Positions 34,748 to 46,185 of a stretch of 64,000 bases of DNA are shown piece after piece (the stretch's first letter is position 1; every line of letters begins with the position of its first letter). The position numbers were made by a program, and so were the translations under genes. The notes under the pieces are model-generated. The model had not been told where the DNA came from and did not search any database. It saw nothing but the letters and a program-made list of their open reading frames with translations. Source of the DNA: Chrysomallon squamiferum (Eukaryota > Mollusca > Gastropoda > Neomphalida > Peltospiridae); the NCBI GenBank assembly GCA_012295275.1, contig CM022665.1, positions 19,360,150-19,424,149 of the forward strand. Reading direction: 5' to 3'.

Positions 34748-37442
34748 ATGATGTGTAGATCAGTGGTTATTATAACCCTCTTGGCGTTTCTGACCAGTGG
34801 TGAAAAAAAAACAAATATCGTTCTTATGACAGCAGACGACCTGTGTTATGGATATGTCCGCTGCTTCGGAAATAAGACCTCGAGGACACCCAACATTGAC
34901 AGCCTCGCTTCACAGGGAGCAAAGTTGACCAAGCACCTGCAAGTGCGCGAGTATGTGTTCAACAGGCAGAACAGCTGTGGTGACAGGACGTTATGCTGTA
35001 AGATCAGGTCAGTGTAAAGGTTGCAGTGTACAGCTGCGACTGAGATTTTACTTTACGAAGCCATAAATAACAGTAACAACAACAGCAGCAACAGCTACAA
35101 TAATATGAATTTAAAACAAATAAAACAAAAATTATATTAAATAATAAATGTTTAATGACACCTACGCTAACTGAAATAATAACAATAATAATAAATTTAT
35201 TGCCATATTAAAACGAAAGATTTAAAAACAAATTTTAAAAAATGAAATCATTATCATGATTATGTTTAATCAGCTTACACTTGTTCTTTTTGTAAGGTAT
35301 GACGTCCAACAGTTGACTGCAGATTATTCTATTCACAGCTAGTTCTTCAGGGATTCCAGGTAATAAAATTACCCATGCAGAAATGGCTAAACATGTTGGT
35401 TACAAAACATTGGTTATCTCCTATTACTATTGCATCAAGTTCTGTTTCTAGTAGTATTATAACAGCAACTGCTGCTGCTACAACTATTAGTTCTGTAACT
35501 ACTACTACTTATATTACTTCTATTACTTCTACTGCTAAGTATTACCATACTTCTGCTAGTTTCTACTACTTGTTCTGCACATCTGGTACACTATAATTGT
35601 TATCATAATCACTGACAAACCTTTTCTCATCATATTGTGGTATTTTATAATAATCACTCCATTTTATCTTTTTCATTATTTGTCCAGCTAATATTTTCAT
35701 GGGTTTTTTCTTCTTTTTTTTCTTTCAACTTGTATCAACTTCTACTTCTGTCTGTGCATTAAACTCATAGAGTAATTCAAATATTGATTGATTTATCCTG
35801 TTCTTTATGGTTTCACTTGGTCTATACAGAAATCAATTTTTAAAATATGTGACAAAATTACACTATCACTACCTTTACCATACTGCCACAACTAAACTGA
35901 CATATTGACTTTTTGTCAGCTGTAGGTGATAACTCTGAAGCTGTCTTGATATTGTGTTTTGCAGTGTAGGCAAATGGCATCAGGGTAGGAAAAAAAAAAA
36001 CCTAAAGATAATTTTGCACATCATCCAGTGAAGCATGGATTCGACTACTTCTATGGGCTTCCACTTAAAAATATTAAGGGCTTTGGCCCAGCTGTTGTAA
36101 AATCTCTGGATCCTTACATTCATTATCACATTCTCTGTGTCTTCCTAGTTGCTCTGATTTTCTTATATCTATACCAAACTCATTATTGGTATCTCTATCT
36201 GTGTTTTATTACTATTCACCGTGTTGTTTCTGGAGGATTCATGTGTTTTATCATCAATAATGTCAAACTGCTCAATAGCTGGGACTACAAGAAATAAAAT
36301 ATTGTAGAACAACTTACTCATCTTGAGACAGTTATGCAAAAATTAGTCATCAAAGGCCAAGAGTTTCTGGAGGTTCAAAATAAAGATCAAAACTGTTTCT
36401 ACTTGTGATGTCACAGACACACGTTCGCACCTGTTTCTGACAGAAAGGTTTGTATTAAAAGAGAACATGGTACTTCCAGGGACTCAGTAGAAGAATGGAC
36501 TGGGCTGTTGTTGAAATTTGAAATTCATTAGAACTGTTTGGCTCTAAGGACAAACTCTGGTGTATTTTACATTAAACGGCTGAGGTCATTTTGAGGATCC
36601 AAACAAATGTAGAGAACTGCATGGTGGATATAATGGAATTTTTAAGGGTATTTATTTGTATGTGATCTTTTATTTATGATTTGTTTGTTGGTTATTGTTT
36701 GATTTTTTTTTTTTTTTTTTTTGTGGGTGTCTTCTATTTGTTGTATCCTTTCACATCTTTGTGATGTATCTTCTTATAGTTTCCTTTTCTATGCTGAACA
36801 CTGCTATATTGTTCTGTTCACAATTTATTATTATTATTATTATTAATTTGTCAGGAGGAAAGAGTCATAGGGCTGTGGATGGAGGTATTAGAGTTCTCAC
36901 AGTAATAAGATGGGCAGGCAATGTATCACCAGGTTCTGTGATCGAAGACCAGTCAATCTTATGGACGTTTATGCCATAGGAGTGAAGATTCCACACTATC
37001 CAATGCAGGCCTCGTGAAGGTGCAGATTTTACAAATCAAGAACTTACTATTTTATTAATATATATTAAAATTAATAGTGTCAAGTCCTACTTCAAAAAAA
37101 AAAAAAAAAAAAAAAAGGAAAGAGAAAAAGAAAAGAAAACAAGTTAAACAATAAACCCCAAAACTATAAGTTTAAAATGTTATTATTTTTATTTTTTCTT
37201 GTCCTATTTCATTACAGGAAAATCGGTTTGGAAGATAACCTTAAAAAACCCAGAATATTTAAATGGAAAGCAAGTTTGTAAGTTCATATGCCACTGCATA
37301 AATGCTATCACTCTTCAGCCTCCTCAACTCTACGAAATAACGTCAGATGTTTGAGAAAAACAACCAATCAAATTTACCTGAAATATACAAGAAGATGCTG
37401 GATGTTTTGAAAGACCACCAAACCCTCTTGGAGCAGATTTAA
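34748..37442 (+). pseudogene. Steryl-sulfatase-like gene, inactivated, introns retained
   Basis: A sulfatase of the steryl-sulfatase type, recognisable from signal peptide to stop but broken. Exon A (34748-35007) has a hydrophobic leader ([18 protein letters not shown]) and NIVLMTADD with the metal-binding Asp pair. A frameshift after KLTKHL follows, and in the shifted frame the formylglycine motif CxPSR reads CSTGR. Exon B (from 35297) carries GMTSNS, an in-frame TGA, then ILFTASSSGIPGNKITHAEM. Exon C (from about 35965) has VGKWHQG in a shifted frame beside an 11-base A-run, then HHPVKHGFDYFYGLPL, the hydrophobic hairpin typical of steryl sulfatase, and a TAA at 36295-36297. Later pieces in several frames include LHGGYNGIF, GGIRVLTVIRWAGNV (36880s) and KMLDVLKDHQTLLEQI before the stop at 37440-37442. 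Spliced-gene layout argues against a retrocopy. An AATAAA follows at 37578. Confidence 0.9.
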
Positions 37443-39630
37443 AATCCATATACATTTGCAAAACGTTTTTGGCGGACATAGCTTTAGCCATACTGCAATC
37501 ATAATTGTCTATTTTGTTATTGCACTGACACTATATTTAAAAATGAAAAGTATTTGAAATTTGCTTTTACTTAATGAAATAAAATGATCAATACTGGAAA
37601 TATTAATTTGTTATTCGAGTATCAATCTGTGTATGTCATTATGTGAATGGTATAACATAAACTTTGCGTTTAAATTTTGAAGAAAAAAACCCACCCCAAA
37701 ACATCTTAATATTATTTCTTATGATTATGAAATTTTTAATACATTTTAAATTTTTTGTTTTTTTACTATTGTGTATGTATATGTAAGCATGCATATGTGT
37801 GCTTGTATGTGCGAGCACGTTGTGCATGTGATGTGTATGCCTGCGTATACACAATATGTGAGTGTGTGTGTGTACATTCACACAACTGACCTTTTGTTAT
37901 TTTCATATCTCTTAAATTAACAAAATAGTAAATTTTAAACTGCAGATGCACTTCATTGTCTTTTTCTGTTTTGCTTAGTATACAGCTGTTTATCATTACT
38001 CTAATGAGTGTTTATAAACAAAGAATACTATTAAATGTTACCAGGTGAGTTTTACAAATAATAAAGAATTTGTGAATATTATCAACTTGAATTTGTTATG
38101 TTTTAAACAGGATTTAATAAATAATCAAATGTTAGGTTACAGAAACATATTTTTGTATATTCCATATTAGTTTATTATATGCTGTTTGTTACCTATGCGC
38201 AGTTTGTATTTTTATGTGCGAGTGTGCATGTATGCATATATACTCTAGTAACTCTGTGAGTAATTTATTCATATAAACTCGTACCTTTTTTTTTTATTAT
38301 TAGTATACATACTATTTGTTTTTATATTTAACACATTACAAATTCAACTTTAAATGTAAGCATAAATAATCTGCTGACAGTGGATGTCAAATGAAGTTTT
38401 TACACTAAAGAATAATTAGAAAAATGACATCTTGTTAGAACTGTGTAAAAATTTATTATTTTCAAACACTGTTTATTCATTTATCTCTAATGTCCCAATA
38501 TCCCATTTCATTCCTGATAATAAGCATTTATCATTTTATGTATTTGTTTCTTTGTTTTAAAACATAAAACAATTAAAATTAAAATCCAATGCATAATGTT
38601 ATGGGGATCCTACCCAGATACCAGTAAATAGTAATGAACTTAAAACCTGTTAAACTGGATAGAAACCCATAACAGACATAGCACTATTTATCCAAAATCA
38701 CTTATAATAGTATATAATATCTCTATAATGTATAGGCTCCAAGTTGGTTTGGCTCTAGGAATAAGATCTTAAGCATATAACTATTTAATTAGCATGCAAA
38801 AACACTACAAAATCAAGACACTCCTGAATTTCCATTAGCAGTAGCCCTGACAATTTACAGTAGCATTGAAATAATATTTAAAACACGAAGACCTAATCAC
38901 ATGGTTAGTTATTAATTATAATTTATTTAATTACAAAACATATTTCTATTACCTTTCTTTAATCAAACACAACCCTTAACTGCTAACAATTAATTAAGAT
39001 GAGATTGCAACCATTTTATACACTGGTTAATTTAACTTATTATTTAATAACAATTTGTAATACAGGATTAATACTTGTACATATCTTGATAAAAACAGTA
39101 ACCTACAATTTATCCTACCAAATAATTATTATATTAGAACAGTGAAGCCAACACTTTGCTTGTAAGATTACAGGTGACACTGTCTAAAGCATACTAGTAT
39201 AATAAAGTACTAAAATAATAGCAGTGTTCACAACAAATCATATCAAAGTTAAATAAACAGAACCTTAAATTTAAAAGTACTGTTCACTATGTCCTTCTAA
39301 CTATACAATCGTTCAGTGAATAAATGATCCTCTTGCCATTCAATCACATTTATCGATGAGCTCTCCAGTCTAAGACTGCTTATGCCCAACAATCAGACCG
39401 TGTGGAGACTTGATGGCTATTATTTTCTAATTAAACAGTGGCCGTTAGAGAACAAAAATTGATAATAATAACAACAAGCATTGGAATATCCAGTAGCAGG
39501 TGTAATTACAGCACCTGCTGTCCTAGTGGAGTACCTGTTGCCAGGTGAAATTACTTAACTGTCCACAACAACAGCCAACACACTTAAACTACATATGCAT
39601 TATGTTAAAAATTATATATATATACATACA

Positions 39631-39677
39631 TTTCAGACTATATATTATATAGTCTGAAAATCTTATCTGACAGATAA
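39631..39677. repeat. Two adjacent perfect palindromes
   Basis: Positions 39631-39659 form a perfect inverted repeat: arms of 14 bases (TTTCAGACTATATA and its complement) around a single T. Four bases later, 39663-39677 is a second perfect one: TTATCTG, A, CAGATAA. Either could extrude as a hairpin or be a dimeric binding site. No ends or target duplications suggest a transposon. Confidence 0.85.
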
Positions 39678-42228
39678 TGTTTGTTATTTATATACAGCAT
39701 TTTCTTTGTTACTTCAAAACGCCGAGATAATGCGCCAGTCTTTTCTAAACACTATGACTATGGTAACCTACCAGCACTTTGGTATGCTGAATATCAGAAA
39801 GAATAATATTATTTAATAAATTCCATTTCTCAGGACACAGTGTTTGGCATAGTTTCTAATTTACCGTGGGTCATTTCGATCTGACATACCGCATTTGTAT
39901 TATTAAATAATCTTAACGCCACGATTTGCCACTAGTCGGGGCATTACTCTAAGCGTGAAAACTAGACTTTGTGCAAGTTCCGCTAGGAAATTCGATCTTT
40001 CTGATTGGACGTCGCTGAACTTCCTGTTTCTCATCAAATAGAGTGTAACAAGCATCGGTTATTATTTCATTTCTCTTGCTTTGATAAAGGTGCTTATAGA
40101 AAAAACCAAATGTCACTAGCTTGTATTGCTATTAAAATAAGTGTGCGGAATGTTTTTTGTTTTTTGGTGGGTTTTTTTCCCGTGATGGTAATAACTATAT
40201 GAAAACATATAGCTCAAGTACTACTAACAGTTTCTGTACTAAAGCTCTGGACTGCTGTATGTTATTGAAAACAACATACTCTAGCATATTTATTGTTGTT
40301 GTTGTTGCTATAATTGTTACTGTTGTTATTGTTTTTGCCGTTATTACTATTATAAGTAGCAGTAGTAGTAGTATCATCATTATCATCATCGTCATCATAA
40401 TTATTACTGGAAGAATACTACAGCATATGGCTTAAGCTCTTTACACATGCTTTCTTTGTGGTGACCTTCAGCTGAACTCCACCTCTATACCGATTTTCCT
40501 GATTCATTAATGGAGCAAGTCTTTACTCCTTGGTTTCCAGAAAACCCAGTTCGTGGAATTCGTTCAAAGAGTACAGTAGTGTCAGTTAGTGTACCCTTCG
40601 TGCAGACATTCTGCTGTGTTTATATAATAAACTCAGTGTGTACTGGGACACCTGTACCTTTCTATGAGGTCAGCTCTTTCGTCATTTAATGCAGTTTTCA
40701 CGTCACGTAGATAAACGTGACCTGATATCCATCAGTCAGGAGTTTCTGGAATATTAAGCCATCTGGCACTAGAACGCGAAAAATATGAAAAGAAATGTTC
40801 AGCATTAGCCATTTCAGAACACTGGTGTTATTGCGGTGCTCATTTTGTTTTTCGTCCATGTATATGATATGTGTATTCTGTTTTCAGATTAGATGTTGAA
40901 GAACTGAAATAAATCCAAAACCATTAACTCGGATATCTGGTAATCCATTCATCTCTACACCTTACCCTATATATTCGCCTTCGCAAAAAATGAGGAAGTA
41001 AAAGCAAAGCCCATTCATATTTAATATACAATTACAAATAGCACTTTCAACAACTGACGGCCAATTGATATGGAAATTGTGTATAAAAATACCCTCAGAG
41101 TAACAGAAGCGGTATAATGGGACATTGACATTGTAATAAATCTGCCTTAACTATTCAGTTAGTTTTTTCATGGCATTTTGAGGCTTCCTTTGTAGTACCA
41201 TCAAATGGTATGTTATTCCATTTAACCAGAAATCCCCAAGGAGGAAGTAATGAAATATTTATTATAAACACTTTAGCGCATTTCAGATCATTTTAGTATT
41301 TCTTTGTATTTTCAACGTTACTAGATCATTCCATCATAACCTGACACTTTTGTTATAAAGCCATTGAAACCATACAAAGATAACTGGCGGGGGTGGTGAT
41401 ATCTAACATCTTAATAAAAAAAAAAATTAACAACATGAATACATAAATTGTTATGGGTTGTATGAAGTAGAAGCAGAAAACAAAAGGTTATTTTTATCAT
41501 CAGCAGGACTGAGAAATAAAGATTTAACGAGCACTTAAGAAATCTAACTGTATTTGTTCAATTTAAATTTAGCCTGCACGCAAATAAGAAAACCAACAGT
41601 GAATCACTGAAGATTATTATTTTCATAAATATTTTGATCGATTTCAGTTGTCATAAATAACATTTGTGGCCAGCCTATAACAGTATGTATGCGATATACA
41701 TAATCTTATTGCAATAGCCTTAACGTAACATATAATTTACACCCGATTCATATGCATTTATTCTTATTATTTCTTGAAAAAGACATCTGCAAATGCTATC
41801 ATTTTCCAGTACTCCTATTTTCAGTTTACCTTTTATATATTTATTAAATTTAAATTTATGCACTTAGCCGAAATGAAATTTGAGGCTTTCGTGTTGTCTT
41901 TTCTTCGAAATCGATACAATATTCCAGAGCTAATAATAATAATTAAAAAAAGTAACACTGATAGATGACAATGGATTCTGCTAAAGCCTAATATACGTAT
42001 AAAATGTAAGTTGATAAGTTGAAAAAAAAAAAAAAAAAGCTGAGAAAGACTAACCCAAAAGAGAAATTTAACCTTTTCTAAATATCATCTCTCCTGCATC
42101 TTCAAAACTGAATTTAAAATAATTAAATGAAAATGGCATCGTAGGAATGTCCGCCACTCTCCCCCACAAAACTACATAAACAAGTAAGATCCACAGCGAT
42201 AGTTACCCACATCTTTTTCGTAGATGCG

Positions 42229-42233
<5 letters not shown>

Positions 42234-42319
<86 letters not shown>
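42234..42319. repeat. Long (CT)n tract
   Basis: About 42 uninterrupted CT units followed by a (TATG)n tail near 42320-42353. On the plus strand it encodes a spurious SLSLSL peptide. Confidence 0.97.
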
Positions 42320-42320
<1 letters not shown>

Positions 42321-43134
42321 GTATGCATTATGTATGTATGTATGTATGTATGTACGAATTAGATTTAATAAAACAAGTTATATTATTTCATTTCACGAAA
42401 AGCATGAGTAACGTCACGTACTTTGGTATGCTTCCGTTCAATAGTTTATAGCCATAATGTAATAAAATACCTTTATACGCTTTCACGTCAATGAAATAAA
42501 TGGAATTACGTTTTCATTTATTTATTTATTTATTTATTTGCAGGTCTGTTAAAAAATATACAATTTTGTAATTATATAATTTACTTAAGATATCGATATT
42601 CATACTATAGATGGAAAGCAAGCACTTAATTTTTACCGATATAATGAATCATACGGTAACAAATGTAACATTCTTTTGATTTGGCCTGTAAAGAATATAA
42701 TATTATTGTTGTTAATAAGACTATAAAATGGAGAATATGAATCTAGAAAAAAAAGAAGAAATTAATAATGTATTTAATAATGTATGGCGAGTCATGTTTT
42801 TTTTTTTTTTTTTTAAAGAGAAGAAAAGAATTAAAAATGAATATTTAGTTATATCAAAAACACCCACGCAAAGTTAGTTAATTCTATTGCTTCATAATTA
42901 CAGAAAATGAATGTAGTCACATATGCGTGTCTGAGATTAATATGATTGAAATTATGAATGATTTATTGATCGACTTTCTTCTGTTACAATCAAAAACTGG
43001 GTGTCAGACATGAAGAACTAAGTAGATCGAAAAAATGTAATCGCTTGTCATATACTGTCATCCGAATTAACAAGTACAGTCATTGTTTTCCAGCGTTTAT
43101 CACACCCCTTCTCATTATCCCATATTGGGATTGC

Positions 43135-43136
<2 letters not shown>

Positions 43137-43226
<90 letters not shown>
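43137..43226. repeat. Long (GA)n tract
   Basis: About 45 uninterrupted GA units, the complement of the (CT)n tract some 820 bases to the left, so the two form a large inverted repeat. Its plus-strand frame gives a spurious ERERER peptide. Confidence 0.97.
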
Positions 43227-43231
<5 letters not shown>

Positions 43232-43697
43232 TGGCTGTAATCAATATTAGCACTCTATAACAGTAAACTGTAACTGTTTATTTAATAACAATAATAATAA
43301 TAATAATACATTGTGTATTATAGCCCTTATATTATAAAGAAACAAACTATTCGAAACATATCGGTTTTAAATATATTTTATTCTGTTTCGAGATACAGTA
43401 ATGAATGCTGGATACAAATTAGGAAGCTTATTTCAGCAAAAGAATATGTACAACAAAACATGGATATAATTTTCAAAATAATAAAATTAACATTCATTTT
43501 GAATGTTTTAGTTTTTCTTGCTGTTTATAAATAACATTTTAAAAATAAATCCAAGAAGTATGTACAAGTTAAAAATTAACCAACAGTTATCTGTTGGTAA
43601 TGTTTGTAAGAATGAGATGCAAACTGGCTTGTAGCTTGGACTGAGAATACACAATATAGCTGGACCGGACACTGTGTTTGACGTTTTCTGCATTGAC

Positions 43698-46132
43698 TTA
43701 GCGAGGCTTAAATAGAAAATTCACTGGTTCTGAAAAGTTCCCAAACAGATTGTAGATCACCTTAGGTTCCTTGTCACCTGGTTTAACTGACACTTTGAAA
43801 TTCTGTATTAGCTGAAATATCAGTTTAAAAAAGTATATCGATAACGTTGGCGGCCTGAAATCACCATGTTCCCACACACACACATAATACGTACATATAC
43901 ACACCACAAACTCAAGGATAGCTGCAAGGATAGTTTGACCGGGGATTAGTAGAGATGAATTATATGATAGATTCAGCTGCAGCCACTCGACTGAATACAC
44001 GGATTATAATCTGCGGAAGTAGGGTCGAAGGGCAGCCTTAGATTCCTAATCTATTCAATCCTCCCCTCACACACACAAAAAAAACCACACGACCTTGCCA
44101 AAGTTCTCTCACAGCATAACAGACACATTACACTACTCCGAGAAACAAAATCGGATGAAGAAACAGACACAACTAGTCGGCCCCCATCTGCATCAACAGA
44201 CATCGATGACCACCGTCCTAGATTGCTGATTGTCACAACCTGATACTCACAACAACGACCAAGAGAAAACTGAGGTAAAATGAACTGAGGTAAAATGAAC
44301 CGGAATGAGTACAGATATATTACAAAGAAATCCTAACAAAAGTACACTTACAAAAAACTGATACAGTGGAACCTCGGGTTATAAGCTTAATTCGTTCCAG
44401 AACTCATTGTTTTCAGGGCTTTTTACACGGAATGATTATTGTACACGTATTTTATTTCGACTTACAATGTGGTGGAGAAGAGGAGGAAGTTACTGTTTGG
44501 AAAGCGAATCTCCTTCCATAGTAACACTGGGGAACTCTCCTTCGGCAGTTTGTTTTCGCTGTCTTTTGGCATCTGGCTCTGCTTCTTTCCGCATAAGAAA
44601 CGATCAAGAGAAATTTGTTTCTTACTTTGTCGCAGAATGTTTCTGATGTGTGCCATCGCGTTATCATTCATGAAGATAAGTCTCGTCACCCATGCCTTCT
44701 CATTAGCACATCATAGGGAGTTTGTTTTTCTGGACATTATTGCGCTTAAAGACGCGAGGATTTTGTGAATGGTAGACCAACAGTGGCTTAATCTTGCACT
44801 GGCACATAACAACAACGCAAACCTTCTCCTTCATTGTTTTATGCCCTTGTTGTGCCTTCTCTTCCTGGGTGATAAATGTCCTCTTTGGCATTTTCTTCCA
44901 GACGAGACCCGTCTCGTCGCAGTTAAAGACTTGTTGTGGAGTGTAGCCTTCCTCTCCGATAAAGTTATCAAATTTCACCTTAAACGTTTCCGCTTCTTTC
45001 TGGTTGGAACTTACAGCTTTCAGATGCCTAATAGCACTGTGAATACCCTTGTTTTTTTTTTTTTTTTTTTTTATACTTCTCAAACCAACTTCTGCTGGCT
45101 TTAAACTCGTCACTTTTAGCAGAAGCATTAGGTGATTTTGACAGCAAATCACTGTGCAAAAGGTTAGCCTTTTCGCATGCTATTGCCTCACTAACTCTAT
45201 ACCCTACAAGTTGCTTTTCATTGATCCAAATTAAGAGAAGCTTTTCAACTTCATCTAAAAGTTTGGTCCTTTGCCTCATTAGTTTAGTCACACTTCTGGC
45301 CACGTTGGCTGTCTTGATTACCTCTTTTTTCTTGAAGATGGTGCAAATCGTCGACTTCGCCATACTGTAATCCCTAGCGATGTCAGACACACGAACGCCA
45401 CTCTCGTGTTTTGCAATTATTTATTACTTACTTTCTACTGTGATACGTTTATACTTTCCATCAGTATTATCGCTTTCACTTTTGGTGCCATATTGAGTAG
45501 GGTATAATAGAAAATATAAACATAAAAGCAGCACATTTTAAAAATTGCGAGCGCACAATATCAGTGCTAAAGCTACTGAGCTGCAACTGCATTTCGAAGA
45601 CTAAAGGCCCTAATTCATGATATGTTTTTGCGATCATTACTTTGACCTTGGTTTTGACGTAAGCATCTATTCTTATCTTTACTAGCTGTTGACGTCAAAA
45701 CCGACGTCAAAAGAAAGTTTGTGGTGGCGCGTCGCTGTAGTTCGTAACTCGGGACATTATTCGTAAACCGAGACAAAAATTGCCGAACATCACGGTTCGT
45801 AATCCGATATATTTGTGCTTTGAGGTTCCACTGTATCAATGATTCATAACAGATATTACAGAAGCCTCACATAAAGAAGTTTGGCGACAGACCTGTCAAA
45901 AGTAGTGAGAGAAAAACAGGTAGCAATGAAAAGAAATGGAAAAGAACCCTACTCACTGCTAAGGTAAAGTTGTTGACAAATGAGGCAACGCAGAAGTTGA
46001 CAACGACATGCAACAGAAAAAAAACTTGAAGACAAGTCGTTTCTTCGAGCTGGCAACCTCAACCTGATGGGGATCGACAAAGAAAGAAACACACACAGAG
46101 ACATTCATACATACATTCATTCATTCAAACAT

Positions 46133-46185
<53 letters not shown>

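Larger units (their letters stand above)
37584..43697. other. Gene-poor region between the sulfatase pseudogene and the P450
   Basis: I see no coding exons on either strand. It contains TG/CA-rich stretches at 37770-37880, the palindrome pair at 39631-39677, a 7-base inverted repeat GTCACGT/ACGTGAC near 40703, the (CT)n tract at 42234-42319 and the (GA)n tract at 43137-43226. On its right edge it should contain the 3' UTR of the P450; candidate minus-strand AATAAA signals lie at 43377-43382 and 43276-43281. Open frames rich in Ser, Ile or Arg/Glu are microsatellite translations. Confidence 0.55.

Noticed and set aside
34748-36297. Steryl sulfatase as a functional short isoform
   Set aside because: Every exon examined has either a stop or a frameshift, and the active-site motif is altered.
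40157-40435. 92 aa frame with Val/Ile/Ser runs that looks like a membrane protein
   Set aside because: The hydrophobic part is encoded by GTT, AGT and ATC triplet repeats. There is no start context, splice structure or homology that I recognise.
42224-42451. 75 aa frame rich in Ser-Leu
   Set aside because: It is the translation of a (CT)n microsatellite.
43045-43260. 71 aa frame with a long Arg-Glu stretch
   Set aside because: It is the translation of a (GA)n microsatellite.
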